Of a stretch of DNA of 64,000 nucleotides, positions 50,993 through 60,495 are shown piece after piece. A program made the translations under genes and the position numbers. Origin of the DNA: Microbispora catharanthi. GTDB taxonomy: Bacteria; Actinomycetota; Actinomycetes; Streptosporangiales; Streptosporangiaceae. Position 1 is the stretch's first letter; each line of letters starts with the position of its first letter. The DNA lies in NCBI RefSeq assembly GCF_006334915.2, contig NZ_VDMA02000008.1, positions 248,001-312,000 on the forward strand. Direction: 5' to 3'. Under the pieces are notes generated by a model. The model did not search any database. It had not been told where the DNA came from and saw only the letters and a list, made by a program, of their open reading frames with translations.

Positions 50993-51832
50993 ATGACGGA
51001 ATTGCGCACGTGGCTCACCGGTCTCGGGCTGGTCGAGTCGCCGCGCTGGCACGACGGCCGCCTGTACTTCTCGGACTGGACGGCGCACGAGGTGATCGCG
51101 CTCGGCCTGGACGGCACGCACGAAGTGGTGGCCCGGGTGGACTCGCTTCCGCTCTGCACGGCGTGGCAGGCCGACGGACGGCTGGTGATCGTCGATTCCG
51201 CGCGGGGGCTGCTGCAGCGGCTGGAACCCGACGGCTCGTCGACGACCCTGGCCGACCTCACCGGTCTCGGGCGCGGCTGGAACGACATCGTCATCGACGG
51301 CCGCGGCAACATCTACGTCAACCGGATCGGCTTCGACATGCTCAGCGGTGCGGCGTTCGACCCCGGATACGTCGTGCACGTCGGCCCCGACGGCTCGGCG
51401 CGCCAGGTGGCCGACGACATCGCCTTTCCCAACGGCATGGCCGTGACGCGGGACAACTCGACGCTGATCGTGGCCGACTCGTACGGCAACAGGCTCCTCG
51501 CCTTCGACATCGAGGCGGACGGCGGCCTGTCCCATCGCCGGGTCTGGGCCGGGACCGGCGAGGACCACCCCGACGGCATCTGCGTCGACGCCGAGGGCGC
51601 CGTCTGGTACGCCGACGTCGGCAACAGGCGCTGCGTCCGGATCCGGGAGGGCGGCGAGGTCCTCCAGACCGTCGAAGTCGACCGGGGATGCTTCGCCTGC
51701 ACGCTCGGGGGCCAGGACGGGAAGACGCTGTTCATCGTGGCGGCCGAGTGGCGCATGCCCGAGATGGTGCCACCCGGAACCGGGCAGGTGCTCTCGACCC
51801 GGGTCACGGTGCCCGGCGCGGGCTGGCCGTAG
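50993..51832 (+). CDS. SMP-30/gluconolactonase/LRE family protein
   Basis: A 279-residue six-bladed beta-propeller, probably cytosolic. It begins GLGLVESPRWHDGRLYFSDW, with the metal-ligand Glu in ESP, and has NDIVIDGRGNIYV and ADSYGNRLLAFD with further metal-site residues. Relatives hydrolyse sugar lactones. GGGAG lies before the ATG. It sits inside the small secreted-protein cluster and overlaps convergently with member C by 29 bp, so it looks inserted among them rather than functionally linked. Confidence 0.85.
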   Translation: MTELRTWLTGLGLVESPRWHDGRLYFSDWTAHEVIALGLDGTHEVVARVDSLPLCTAWQADGRLVIVDSARGLLQRLEPDGSSTTLADLTGLGRGWNDIVIDGRGNIYVNRIGFDMLSGAAFDPGYVVHVGPDGSARQVADDIAFPNGMAVTRDNSTLIVADSYGNRLLAFDIEADGGLSHRRVWAGTGEDHPDGICVDAEGAVWYADVGNRRCVRIREGGEVLQTVEVDRGCFACTLGGQDGKTLFIVAAEWRMPEMVPPGTGQVLSTRVTVPGAGWP

Positions 51833-52256
51833 AAGCCCGGCGCAAGGGCGACGACCCGATGCCCCGCCGGGTTCGCGTCTCCGGAAGGCGGACCACGTCG
51901 TTCTGCCGGTCCGACGCCCGCACCCGCTGCGTCAGGTCGCAGAGGCGGGACCACCGGCGGCACATGATGCTCTGCGCGTTCGCCAGGCCGCCGACGCCGA
52001 CCGTCCTCTGCTGGATGCCGGTCGCGCTTCGCGCGCTGCCCACCGTCAGCTGACTGACGTTGCGGATCCCGTTGCCGAGGCGGACGGTGGCGCTGTTGCC
52101 GTTGCGGTCGCCGTTCCCGGCCGCATGGGTGACCGCCGCCTGTGCGGCGGCGGCAGGGGGCAACGCGGCGGCAGGGGGCGACGCGGCGGCAGGGGGCGAC
52201 GCGGCGAGCGCCGCCGTCGCGATCGTGACCGCCGCCAGGGCGAGACCGCAGCGCAT
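51804..52256 (-). CDS. small secreted protein, Cys-pair family member C
   Basis: A 150-residue product with a signal peptide followed by a Pro/Ala-rich linker built from 18-bp DNA repeats. It aligns without gaps to member D: GNG at 61-63, GS at 73-74, Gln83, GVGG at 87-90, Gln95, Cys99 and Cys106, then LTQRVRA. I count 27 identities over 65 residues. The last about 35 residues are Arg-rich, overlap the SMP-30 gene and may be an extension created by loss of an earlier stop. It starts 7 bp after member D, so they form an operon. Confidence 0.65.
   Translation of the reverse strand: MRCGLALAAVTIATAALAASPPAAASPPAAALPPAAAAQAAVTHAAGNGDRNGNSATVRLGNGIRNVSQLTVGSARSATGIQQRTVGVGGLANAQSIMCRRWSRLCDLTQRVRASDRQNDVVRLPETRTRRGIGSSPLRRASTASPRRAP
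52147..52200 (-). repeat. three tandem 18-bp units in member C
   Basis: GCGGCGGCAGGGGGCGAC is repeated at 52165-52182 and 52183-52200, with a one-base variant at 52147-52164. On the coding strand it gives the Ser/Leu-Pro-Pro-Ala-Ala-Ala linker after the signal peptide. Confidence 0.85.
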
Positions 52257-52263
52257 CAGCGGG

Positions 52264-52632
52264 TCACCGCCGGGTGGCCCTGGCTCTGGTGGCGCGGATG
52301 TCCTGCGACAGCGCGCAGAGCCGGCCGCGCGGCCTGCACAGGCCGCCCTGCACGCTGCTGAGCCCGCCCACTCCCGCCGAGAACTGGTGCAGGGCGCCGC
52401 GCAGGTGCGTGCTGCCCATCGCCACCAGGTTGCGGTTGGCCGAGCCGTTGCCCACGCGTACGGCGGAGCCGTTCCCGTTGCCGTCACCGGCCGCCGCCGC
52501 GCCCGCGGCCACCGGCGCCACCAGGGCCAGAGCCAGGGCCAGGGCCGGCGCGAGGGCGAGCGTCGCCGCCGTCGTCGCGGGCCGTCGCGGAAGGGAGTCA
52601 GGAAATCCCGTGAGGGTGTGGATGATCGGCAT
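52264..52632 (-). CDS. small secreted protein, Cys-pair family member D
   Basis: A 122-residue product with a signal peptide (LALALALVAPVAAG) and the mature motif series GDGNGNGSAVRVGNGSANRN, AMGS, Gln83, GVGG, Cys99-x6-Cys106, LSQDIRA. The pattern of Asn, Gly and Gln about every ten residues is like curlin repeats, and the paired cysteines could form a disulfide after export. AGAGG lies 8 nt before the ATG. It is the first gene of a two-gene operon with member C. The function is unknown. Confidence 0.65.
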   Translation of the reverse strand: MPIIHTLTGFPDSLPRRPATTAATLALAPALALALALVAPVAAGAAAAGDGNGNGSAVRVGNGSANRNLVAMGSTHLRGALHQFSAGVGGLSSVQGGLCRPRGRLCALSQDIRATRARATRR

Positions 52633-52711
52633 CGGAATGCCTCTACCCCGCCCGCGGGCCCGCGCCCCGGCCCCGGCGCAAACCGCAGCGGATCATTCCC
52701 CGCGCATTGAG

Positions 52712-52740
52712 CGGCCGCCCCTTGGGTGAAGGGGCGGCCG
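52712..52740 (-). terminator. intrinsic terminator after the GH43 gene
   Basis: A perfect 12-bp stem (CGGCCGCCCCTT with 52729-52740) closes a GGGTG loop, 9 bp beyond the stop of the minus-strand GH43 gene. Confidence 0.85.
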
Positions 52741-52748
52741 GTCGCCGG

Positions 52749-55055
52749 TTATCGGCTGGTCACCTCGTACGTCCGCAAGTAGTCGAACGTCGCGGTGGCG
52801 CCCGCCGTGTTCATCGAGACCAGGCCGATCTTCACCGGCCCGGTGCGCGGGAGCGACCAGGTGCCGCCCCAGATCCAGTGGGTGCCGTCGGTGCTCGACG
52901 CCATCCGGACGTCGTGCTCGCCGTTCTCCTGGTCGTAGTGATACAGCAGCCGCAGCCAGGTGGTCTCCGCGGCCGGGCCGCCGAACATGGGCGCGTTGGC
53001 GACCGCGGTGGGAGGGGTGGTGCCCGGACGCGGGCCCTCCTTGCCGAACTCGGTCTGGTGGAGCACCGCGCCGTTGCCCTGGTTGAGCGGCAGGATCGAG
53101 TGGGTCAGCTTCAGCCACCGGTCGTCGTTCTCGTACAGCAGCAGACCGGCCTGCTGGTTGCCCTTCGTGCCGTTGAAGGTGAGCTTCGTCTCCACGGCGA
53201 AGTCACCCTGCGGTGCGTCGCGGAGCAGGATCGACGCGCTGTTGTTGCCCAGGTACAGCTCGGCGTTCTGGGTCGGCCAGACCAGGGAGCCGTTCGACAG
53301 GGTGGCCGACGGGTTGCGGACCTTGGTCCAGCCGGTGGGCGAGCCGGTGCCGTCGAACTCGTCGGAGTACGCCGGGAGCCGCGTGCCCAGGACGGGGTCG
53401 GGCACTCGCTCGGTCACCGGCTGGTACAGCGGAGCGGCGCCCACGTTGTCGGCGTCGGCAGCGCCGCGCGTGGTCACGCCGATGGCACCCGAGGTGGGCG
53501 CGCCGTCGGGCAGCGTCATGGAGACCGTCGCCAGCGGGTCCCCGAGCCGGTCGGCCGACACCGACACGACCAGCGCGTTCCCGCGCCGCTCGGCGGCGAC
53601 GTTGTGCCAGGAGCCGTAGTCGAACGAGGCCGGCAGCGGGCTGGAGGCCGTCGTCGTCTTCCCGTTCACCTTGGCCGTCACCACGAGCGCGCCCTGCTCC
53701 CGGTCGAGCCACGCGGTGATGTTCCGCGCGCCGTTCTCGCGGGTCACGAAGAGCCCGGCGGCGTCGCCGTCCGCGCCGAGGCGCAGGTCGGCCTCCACAC
53801 GCACGTCGCCCTGGACCCGGTCGTCGCTGAGTTCGCTGGTCACGCCCTTGCCGCTGAGGTAGCCGAGCGAGTCGGGGTCGGAGGCGAGCTTCCACGGCCC
53901 GGTCCACCCGTCCTTGCCCTCGTTGAACGTGCCGCCCACGGTCCACGTGGTGACCGGCGCCGGCTGCTCGCCGGTGGACGGCCCGGCCCCGGCCCGTACG
54001 ACCGGCCAGCCGTCGATCCAGTCGAGCCGGTCGATCATGAGGGGACGTCGGCTCAGGTTGCCGATGGTCGTGCCCCAGGTCGTCGTGACCGGCCCGAACT
54101 CGGGGGCCGACGAGGGGATCGCGTGGTAGACCAGCCAGTCCTGCCCGCTGAGGTCGGTCTGGACGGCGTTGTGGCCCGGGCCGGCCCAGCCGTTGCCGTT
54201 GGCCGCGAGGACGATGCCGTCCTTGCTGGTCAGGTCCATCAGGTCGACGCCGGTCGGCGTGGTGAACGGCCCGAGCGGGCCGTCGGAACGGCCGACCTTG
54301 ACCGTGTAGCCGCTGAACGCGCCGTCGCAGCACCCCGCGTCGGAGAAGAACAGGTAGTACTTGTCGTCGCGCCGGACGACGAAGCCGCCCTCCATGCGGC
54401 GCCCGCGGGCGATCTGCGTGACCGGGCCGGTGACCTCGGTCGCCTCGGCGTTCATCTTCGCGCCGCAGATCGTGTCGTAGCTGCCCCAGTAGAGGTAGTT
54501 GTCACCGTTCACGTCGGTGTACATGGCCTGGTCGATGTTGCCCGTGGGGCAGCCGCTGCCGCCCGCCCGGACGATCATGCCGTGGTCGGTCCAGGGGCCG
54601 GTCGGGTGCGGGCTGGTCGCGAGCCCGACGCCGCCGGTGGAGAGCGCGTACGTCAGGTGGTAGGTCCCGTCCACATACCGGATGTCCGGTGCCCAGGGGC
54701 GCGTGCCGTTCGGCCACCACGAGGGGTGGTCGTCTCCGGTGTAGACGTCTCCCGCGTACGTCCAGTGCACCATGTCGGGGGACGTGAGCATCGGCAGGAT
54801 GTGCTCGTTCTTCCCGTCGATCGGGTTCGTGGTGCCGTAGGCGTACCAGAGGCCGTCTTTGCCGCGGATCATCGTCGGGTCGGGGAAGGTCTGCACCGCC
54901 CCGCCGCTCACCGGGTTGGCGTAGGTGGGGCCGGACGCCGCCTGCACTGTCGATGACTGCGCTGTCGATGCCTGCGCTGTCGATGCTTGGGCGGGCAGCG
55001 TCGCCGGGACCACGGAGGACGCGAGGAGTAAGGCTCCGATCACCAGTTGTCTCAC
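52749..55055 (-). CDS. secreted glycoside hydrolase family 43 protein with C-terminal jelly-roll domains
   Basis: A 768-residue secreted protein. A signal peptide ends near AQA, and a 15-bp repeat encodes the following ASTAQ units. The five-bladed propeller starts with NPVSGGAVQTFPDPTMIRG (catalytic-base Asp in FPDP), then the RPWAPDI and MEGGFV (acid Glu) blocks. Two later domains, including a DUF1349/concanavalin-like C-terminus, may bind the polymer. Expected activity is arabinofuranosidase or xylosidase on plant polysaccharide. GTG 55055 is chosen because TACGGT lies 7 nt upstream (leaderless). It is divergent from the ROK regulator. Confidence 0.85.
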   Translation of the reverse strand: MRQLVIGALLLASSVVPATLPAQASTAQASTAQSSTVQAASGPTYANPVSGGAVQTFPDPTMIRGKDGLWYAYGTTNPIDGKNEHILPMLTSPDMVHWTYAGDVYTGDDHPSWWPNGTRPWAPDIRYVDGTYHLTYALSTGGVGLATSPHPTGPWTDHGMIVRAGGSGCPTGNIDQAMYTDVNGDNYLYWGSYDTICGAKMNAEATEVTGPVTQIARGRRMEGGFVVRRDDKYYLFFSDAGCCDGAFSGYTVKVGRSDGPLGPFTTPTGVDLMDLTSKDGIVLAANGNGWAGPGHNAVQTDLSGQDWLVYHAIPSSAPEFGPVTTTWGTTIGNLSRRPLMIDRLDWIDGWPVVRAGAGPSTGEQPAPVTTWTVGGTFNEGKDGWTGPWKLASDPDSLGYLSGKGVTSELSDDRVQGDVRVEADLRLGADGDAAGLFVTRENGARNITAWLDREQGALVVTAKVNGKTTTASSPLPASFDYGSWHNVAAERRGNALVVSVSADRLGDPLATVSMTLPDGAPTSGAIGVTTRGAADADNVGAAPLYQPVTERVPDPVLGTRLPAYSDEFDGTGSPTGWTKVRNPSATLSNGSLVWPTQNAELYLGNNSASILLRDAPQGDFAVETKLTFNGTKGNQQAGLLLYENDDRWLKLTHSILPLNQGNGAVLHQTEFGKEGPRPGTTPPTAVANAPMFGGPAAETTWLRLLYHYDQENGEHDVRMASSTDGTHWIWGGTWSLPRTGPVKIGLVSMNTAGATATFDYLRTYEVTSR
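54941..54985 (-). repeat. three 15-bp units after the GH43 signal peptide
   Basis: CCTGCGCTGTCGATG-type units at 54941-54955, 54956-54970 and 54971-54985 encode Ala/Ser-Ser-Thr-Ala/Val-Gln repeats in the linker just after the signal peptide. Confidence 0.8.
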
Positions 55056-55062
55056 GGCGAGC

Positions 55063-55091
55063 ACCGTAGACAGGTGAAATTTTTCCGTCGA
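55063..55091 (-). promoter_or_regulatory. candidate leaderless promoter of the GH43 gene
   Basis: On the minus strand TCGACG (55091-55086), a 17-bp spacer and TACGGT (55068-55063) are followed by 7 nt and the GTG at 55055. No Shine-Dalgarno sequence is present. Confidence 0.45.
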
Positions 55092-55240
55092 GACGCCGTC
55101 AGAATCCCGTGTCCCAGGGGCCTCAGCGGCCTCCGGCGGGTGCGGCAGGATGCCTGGGAGCTTGTCGGGGAGGTGTCCGTGCTGGTCAGAGGCTTTCGTC
55201 AAGATTCCGGACATATTTATCGAATCTTTTTGTCGGATGG

Positions 55241-55270
55241 TTGACGTAAAAAACAGACGAACCTTAGGTT
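55241..55270 (+). promoter_or_regulatory. candidate leaderless promoter of the ROK gene
   Basis: TTGACG (55241-55246), an 18-bp spacer and TAGGTT (55265-55270) are followed by 6 nt and the GTG at 55277. The site lies in an AT-rich patch, and no ribosome binding site is present, so transcription should start on the start codon. Confidence 0.5.
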
Positions 55271-55276
55271 TCCAGC

Positions 55277-56452
55277 GTGTCAACGACCCCCAACGGCGTG
55301 CATGCCCTCGTGCGCCGCTCCCATGAGGAGCGGGTGTTGCGCGTGCTCCGCCAGAACGGCGCGCAGAGCCGCAACGAGATCGCGGCCCGGGTCGGCCTGT
55401 CACGCACCACGGTCTCCGAGATCACCAGCGATCTCCTCGGCCGCGGTGCCATCCGCGTCGTCGACACAGACGCCGTGGAGCGCGTGGGCAGCGGCCGGCC
55501 GGCTGAGCGGCTCGCGCTGGACCCGGCCTCCGGGCAGTACATGGGCGTCGACTTCGGCCACCGCCGCGTGAACGTCCTGGTGGCCGACGCCGCGCACGAC
55601 ATCATCGCGTCCGGGACCGCCCGCTACGAGGAGTCGGCACAGTGGCCCGAGCGTCTCGACGCCGGGCTCGCGCTGATCGACAGGCTGAGCGCCGAGACCG
55701 GCGTCCACTACGGGGCGCTTCAGGCGATCGCCATCGGCGTGCCGGGCTGGGGCGACCGTTCGAGCGCCGACGGCGTGGCCGAGGTGTTCGCCACCCGCTT
55801 CCACGCCGGCGTGATCGTCGACAACAACGTGCGCTTCGCCGGGCTGGCCGAGGCCCTGCACGCTCAGTCCGACTCCGTACGCGACCTCATCTACCTGCGC
55901 CTGTCCGACGGCGTCGGCGGAGGTCTGGTGGTGGGAGGGCAGCTCGTCAAGGGCTCCAACGGGTACGCGGGGGAGCTCGGCCACGTGACCGCCGTCCCGG
56001 GCGGCGCGCGGTGCCGCTGCGGCAAGAGCGGGTGCGTGGAGACCGTCGCGTCGGTCCCGGCGATCCTCGGGCGGTGCCGCGAGCTCGGCGTGCCCGTGGA
56101 CACGCTGGACGACCTCAAGGCCGCGGTGGAGATCGCCCACCCGACCGTGGACCAGGTGCTCCGCGAGGCGGGCACGGCGGTCGGCCGGGTGCTCGGCACA
56201 GCGGCCATGACACTCAATCCGGACGAGATCGTGCTCGGCGGCGAGATCATCCAGGTCGCCCCGGCCCTGCTGCGCCAGGTCGCGGACACGGTCACCTACG
56301 AGCTGTCGTGGCGCATCGACGCGGCGCCCGTGATCCGCCCCGCCCTGCTCTCGGACGACGGCGGAGCGCGCGGGGCCATCGCGGCCCTGTTCCACGAGTC
56401 CCCCCTGCTCGCCGGATACGAAGCGAACGTCACGACGGACGGAGGCCGATAG
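55277..56452 (+). CDS. ROK-family transcriptional regulator
   Basis: A 391-residue repressor-type protein. The N-terminal winged helix ([27 protein letters not shown]) binds DNA; the ROK domain has [15 protein letters not shown] (phosphate loop), ELGHV and the zinc motif [13 protein letters not shown] repressors respond to sugars or sugar derivatives. It heads the sulfatase operon, its stop overlapping the permease start, and is divergent from the GH43 gene, so it probably controls both in response to an imported glycan fragment. Confidence 0.9.
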   Translation: MSTTPNGVHALVRRSHEERVLRVLRQNGAQSRNEIAARVGLSRTTVSEITSDLLGRGAIRVVDTDAVERVGSGRPAERLALDPASGQYMGVDFGHRRVNVLVADAAHDIIASGTARYEESAQWPERLDAGLALIDRLSAETGVHYGALQAIAIGVPGWGDRSSADGVAEVFATRFHAGVIVDNNVRFAGLAEALHAQSDSVRDLIYLRLSDGVGGGLVVGGQLVKGSNGYAGELGHVTAVPGGARCRCGKSGCVETVASVPAILGRCRELGVPVDTLDDLKAAVEIAHPTVDQVLREAGTAVGRVLGTAAMTLNPDEIVLGGEIIQVAPALLRQVADTVTYELSWRIDAAPVIRPALLSDDGGARGAIAALFHESPLLAGYEANVTTDGGR

Positions 56453-57252
56453 TGGCCGTGACCAGTGCGGGCGCCACGAGGGCCGACAACGCCCCCGCCC
56501 GGCCGCGCAAGAACCGGACCTTCCTGGTCCTCAACATCATCTCGATCGTGGCCGGAATCGCGATCTGGTGGGGGCTGTCCCTGGCCGGACTCCAGTTCCC
56601 CACTCCGGCCGAGGTCGTCTCGGCCGCCTGGAAGATGATCCAGGACGGCACGCTGGCCACCGACGTCGGCGCCTCACTCGGGCGCGTGCTGGCCGGGTTC
56701 GCCCTCGGCTCGGTCGCGGCGGTGATCGTCGGCTTCGTGATGGGGTGGTACACGGTGGCCCGCGGCCTGTTCGAGCCGTGGATCCAGTTCTTCCGCACCA
56801 TCCCGCCGCTGGCGATGCTGCCCCTGGTGCTCGTCCTGATGGGCATCGGGGAGAGCCCGAAGATCTTCGTCATCTTCCTGGCGGCGTTCCTGTCCTGCGT
56901 CATCTCCACCTATCAGGGCGTGGTGAACGTGGACAAGACGCTCATCAACGCCGCGCGGGTGCTCGGCGCGAGCGACGGGACCATCTTCGGCCGCGTGGTG
57001 GTGCCGGCCTCGACGCCGTTCATCCTCGTGGGCATGCGGGTCGGGCTCGGCTCGGCCTGGGGGACGCTGGTGGCCGCCGAACTCCTGGCCGCGCAGGCCG
57101 GGCTCGGTCACCGGATGCAGAGCGCGCAGCTCTACTACGACCTTCCGACGATCTTCGTCGGCATCATCGCGATCGGGGTCCTCGGCCTGATCATGGACCG
57201 GCTGCTCATGATCGCCGGCAACAAGCTGACGGCCTGGCAGGAGAACCGATGA
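56452..57252 (+). CDS. ABC importer permease (SsuC/TauC type)
   Basis: A 266-residue permease with about six helices of the nitrate/sulfonate/taurine class. The cytoplasmic coupling loop reads [23 protein letters not shown] 56452 overlaps the ROK stop by one base and has GGAGG 6 nt upstream. It partners with the ATPase and binding protein that follow. In this operon the cargo is more likely a sulfate ester than a sulfonate. Confidence 0.88.
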   Translation: MAVTSAGATRADNAPARPRKNRTFLVLNIISIVAGIAIWWGLSLAGLQFPTPAEVVSAAWKMIQDGTLATDVGASLGRVLAGFALGSVAAVIVGFVMGWYTVARGLFEPWIQFFRTIPPLAMLPLVLVLMGIGESPKIFVIFLAAFLSCVISTYQGVVNVDKTLINAARVLGASDGTIFGRVVVPASTPFILVGMRVGLGSAWGTLVAAELLAAQAGLGHRMQSAQLYYDLPTIFVGIIAIGVLGLIMDRLLMIAGNKLTAWQENR

Positions 57253-58034
57253 GCACTCCCAAGATCTCCGTACGCGACGTCCAGAAAATCTTCCCGGTGG
57301 GGAAGGAGCCGTTCGTCGCGCTCGGCGGCGTCTCGCTGGACATCGGCGACAACGAGTTCGTGACCGTGGTCGGCCCCTCCGGCTGCGGCAAGAGCACGCT
57401 GCTCAACATCCTCGCCGGGCTGGAGCAGCCCACCGGCGGCACCGCGCTGGTGGACGGCAAGCCGGTCACCGGCCCCGGCCCCGAGCGCGGCGTCATCTTC
57501 CAGCAGTACGCGTTGTTCCCGTGGCTGACCGTCCGCGAGAACGTCGAGTTCGGCATGCGCACCGCGAAGGTCCCCAAGGGGGAGCGGCGGGAGCGGGCCG
57601 AGCACTTCATCCGCCTGGTCGGCCTTGAGCAGTTCGCCGACGCGCTGCCCAAGACGCTGTCGGGCGGCATGAAGCAGCGGTGCGCGATCGCCCGCGCGTA
57701 CGCGGTGAACCCGTCGATCCTGCTCATGGACGAGCCCTTCGGCGCCCTGGACGCGCTGACCCGGGTGCGGCTCCAGGAGCAGCTCCTGGAGACCTGGAGC
57801 AAGGAACGGCGGACGGTCATGTTCATCACCCACGACGTCGACGAGGCGGTGTTCCTCGCCAACCGGGTGGTCGTCATGGCCGCCCGGCCGGGCCGCATCG
57901 CCGAGATCATCGACGTCGACCTCCCCTACCCGCGCGACGAGGACATGAGGCTGAGCCCCGAGTTCGGGGCCCTGCGCAACCGCGTCTGGCACGCGGTGTA
58001 CCACCAGCGGCAGATCAAGGAGCCCGCGAAATGA
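57249..58034 (+). CDS. ABC importer ATP-binding protein (SsuB/TauB type)
   Basis: A 261-residue ATPase. Walker A is GPSGCGKST, signature LSGGMKQR, Walker [16 protein letters not shown], and the switch His lies in FITHDVDEA. It energises uptake through the preceding permease. Both ends overlap the neighbours by ATGA. Confidence 0.92.
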   Translation: MSTPKISVRDVQKIFPVGKEPFVALGGVSLDIGDNEFVTVVGPSGCGKSTLLNILAGLEQPTGGTALVDGKPVTGPGPERGVIFQQYALFPWLTVRENVEFGMRTAKVPKGERRERAEHFIRLVGLEQFADALPKTLSGGMKQRCAIARAYAVNPSILLMDEPFGALDALTRVRLQEQLLETWSKERRTVMFITHDVDEAVFLANRVVVMAARPGRIAEIIDVDLPYPRDEDMRLSPEFGALRNRVWHAVYHQRQIKEPAK

Positions 58035-59029
58035 AGAAGACACTCCTGGCCGCCGCGGCGGTCGTCGTGGCACTGTCGGCGGCGGCCTGCGGATCGGACG
58101 ACTCCGGCGCCGCGGGCGGCTCGGACGGCGGCACCACCCACGTGGACTTCGGCTACATCGCCGACTTCAACGGCGCGAGCCTGCTCGCCGTGGCCGACAA
58201 GCAGGGCCTGTGGAAGAAGCACGGCCTCGACGCCAAGGTCAGCGTGTTCACCAACGGCCCGCTGCAGATCCAGGCGCTGGGCACCGGCGACCTCGACTTC
58301 GGCTACATCGGCCCCGGCGCCATGTGGCTGCCCGCCTCCGGCAAGGCCAAGGTCGTCGCGTTGAACACGCTCGGCAACGCCGACCGCGTCATCGCCCAGG
58401 CCGGCATCACGTCCCTGGCGGGCCTGAAGGGCAAGACGATCGGTGTGCCCGAGGGCACCTCCGGCGACATGATCCTCACCCTCGCGCTGAAGAAGGCCGG
58501 GCTGACCAAGGACGACGTGAAGATCGTCCCAATGGACGCCTCCACCATCGTGTCGGCGTTCACCTCCAAGCAGATCGACGCGGCCGGCTTCTGGTATCCG
58601 GCCATCTCCACGATCAAGAAGAGCGTCCCCGACCTGGTCGAGCTGGCCAAGAACGAGGACTTCGCCGACACCGTGTCGTTCCCGACCGCGTTCGTCGCCG
58701 GCAACGACGTCGTCGCCAAGGAGAAGGACAAGACCGAGAAGGTCATCGGCGTGCTGCGCGACGCCATCCAGTACCGCAGCGAGCACCTCGACGAGACCGT
58801 GGCCGCGACCGCCGAGATGCTGAAGCTGTCGGCCGACCAGGTCAAGGCCGACGCCGCCAACTCCAAGGTGCTGTCGCTCTCCGACCTGGACGGCTACAGC
58901 AAGGACGGGACGATCGAGAAGTGGCTGAGCGGGATGGGTGACTACTTCGTCGGCGCGGGCAAGCTGCCCTCGGCCGTGGACCCGAAGACGTACTACACCG
59001 GCGATCTGTTCACGGGCGCGGCCAAGTGA
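58031..59029 (+). CDS. ABC importer substrate-binding lipoprotein (TauA/SsuA, NMT1-like)
   Basis: A 332-residue extracellular binding protein. The lipoprotein signal ends SAAAC, followed by a Gly/Ser/Asp linker. Core motifs are GYIGPGAMWL, LKGKTIGVPEGTSGDM and FWYPAIST, as in aliphatic sulfonate/taurine binding proteins. The binding site lacks any direct clue to the ligand; neighbouring sulfatases suggest a small sulfated compound. It overlaps the ATPase gene by ATGA and the sulfatase gene by GTGA. Confidence 0.88.
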   Translation: MKKTLLAAAAVVVALSAAACGSDDSGAAGGSDGGTTHVDFGYIADFNGASLLAVADKQGLWKKHGLDAKVSVFTNGPLQIQALGTGDLDFGYIGPGAMWLPASGKAKVVALNTLGNADRVIAQAGITSLAGLKGKTIGVPEGTSGDMILTLALKKAGLTKDDVKIVPMDASTIVSAFTSKQIDAAGFWYPAISTIKKSVPDLVELAKNEDFADTVSFPTAFVAGNDVVAKEKDKTEKVIGVLRDAIQYRSEHLDETVAATAEMLKLSADQVKADAANSKVLSLSDLDGYSKDGTIEKWLSGMGDYFVGAGKLPSAVDPKTYYTGDLFTGAAK

Positions 59030-60495
59030 ATGTTCTGTTCCTGATGACCGACCAGCACCGGGCCGACACCCTGGGGACGTACGGCAACCGTCTCGCCGCG
59101 ACCCCGGTGCTGGACGAGCTGGCCCGGACCGGGACACGGTTCGACCGCTGGTACACGCCCACCGCGATCTGCACCCCGGCGCGGGCGAGCCTGCTCACCG
59201 GGCAGGCGCCGTTCCGGCACAAGCTGCTCGCCAACCACGAGAGGAACGTCGGCTACATCGAGGACCTGCCCGACGACCAGTGGGCCTTCTCCACGGCCCT
59301 GCGGGACGCCGGGTACAACTGCGGGCTCATCGGCAAGTGGCACGTCGGGCACCACCGCAGGGCCGCCGACTTCGGGTTCGACGGGCCGGACCTGCCGGGG
59401 TGGCACAACCCCGTGGACCACCCCGACTACCTCGACTATCTCAAGGCGAACGACCTGCCGCCTTACGAGATCCACGACCGCATCCGCGGGACGCTGCCGA
59501 ACGGCGGGCCGGGCAACCTGCTCGCCGCGCGGCTGCGCCAGCCGGTCGAGGCGACGTTCGAGCACTACCTCGCCACCCGGGCGATCGAGATGCTGGAGCG
59601 GTACGCCGCCGAGCCGAAGCCGTTCTTCCTGCAGCTCAACTTCTTCGGCCCGCACCTGCCGTACATCGTGCCGGACGAGTACTTCGACATGTTCGACCCC
59701 GAGCTGGTCGAGCTGCCCAAGTCGATCGCCGAGACCTTCGCCGGCAAGCCGCGGGTGCAGGCCAACTACAGCGCGCACTGGACGTTCGACACCATGCCGC
59801 TGGAGGTGACGCGCAAGCTCATCGCGGTCTACTGGGGCTACGTCGCGCTCATCGACATGGAGATCGGCCGGGTCATGGACGCCATGCGGCGCCTCGGCCT
59901 GAACGACGACACGGCCGTGTTCTTCACCTGCGACCACGGTGAGTTCACCGGCGCCCACCGCCTGCACGACAAGGGCCCGGCGATGTACGAGGACATCTAC
60001 CGCACACCCGGCCTGCTGCGGATCCCCGGCCAGCAGCCCGGGGTCGTCCGGACGGAGTTCGTCAGCCTGCTGGACTGCACGGCGACCATCCTGGAGCTGG
60101 CCGGGATCGACCCCGCCCCCGCGGTCGACTCGCGCAGCCTCGTGCCGCTCGCCTCCACCCGCGAGGTGCCGTGGGAGCAGGACATCGTCTGCGAGTTCCA
60201 CGGGCACCACTTCCCGTACCCGCAGCGGATGATCAGGACGGACCGCTACAAGCTGGTCGTCAACCCCGACTCGACCAACGAGCTGTACGACCTGTTCACC
60301 GACCCGGACGAACTGCTCAACGTCTACGACCACCCCGAGATGGCGGAGGTGCGCGGACGGCTGATGCGGCGCCTCTACCAGGTGCTGCGCGACCGGGGTG
60401 ACAACTTCTACCACTGGATGACCTCGATGTACGACGTCGGCGACGTCTCCTACGACCCGACGCTGAGCGGACTGGACGAGGCGACCTACCGGTGA
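59026..60495 (+). CDS. type I sulfatase, cytosolic (Cys-type)
   Basis: A 489-residue arylsulfatase-family enzyme that hydrolyses a sulfate ester to alcohol and sulfate. N-terminal LFLMTDQHRADTLG supplies metal-ligand Asp residues; the active-site motif is CTPAR with Cys49, to be converted to formylglycine; FFTCDHGEF holds the C-terminal metal site. There is no signal peptide, so substrate must be imported first, matching the ABC transporter. The Ala in CTPAR replaces the more usual Ser and is tolerated in the family. GTG start, GTGA overlap on both sides. Confidence 0.9.
   Translation: MNVLFLMTDQHRADTLGTYGNRLAATPVLDELARTGTRFDRWYTPTAICTPARASLLTGQAPFRHKLLANHERNVGYIEDLPDDQWAFSTALRDAGYNCGLIGKWHVGHHRRAADFGFDGPDLPGWHNPVDHPDYLDYLKANDLPPYEIHDRIRGTLPNGGPGNLLAARLRQPVEATFEHYLATRAIEMLERYAAEPKPFFLQLNFFGPHLPYIVPDEYFDMFDPELVELPKSIAETFAGKPRVQANYSAHWTFDTMPLEVTRKLIAVYWGYVALIDMEIGRVMDAMRRLGLNDDTAVFFTCDHGEFTGAHRLHDKGPAMYEDIYRTPGLLRIPGQQPGVVRTEFVSLLDCTATILELAGIDPAPAVDSRSLVPLASTREVPWEQDIVCEFHGHHFPYPQRMIRTDRYKLVVNPDSTNELYDLFTDPDELLNVYDHPEMAEVRGRLMRRLYQVLRDRGDNFYHWMTSMYDVGDVSYDPTLSGLDEATYR

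Noticed and set aside
55112-55159. 7-bp inverted repeat TCCCAGG/CCTGGGA between the GH43 and ROK genes
   Set aside because: Short arms with a 34-bp spacer are expected by chance in GC-rich DNA; I could not identify a convincing ROK operator there.
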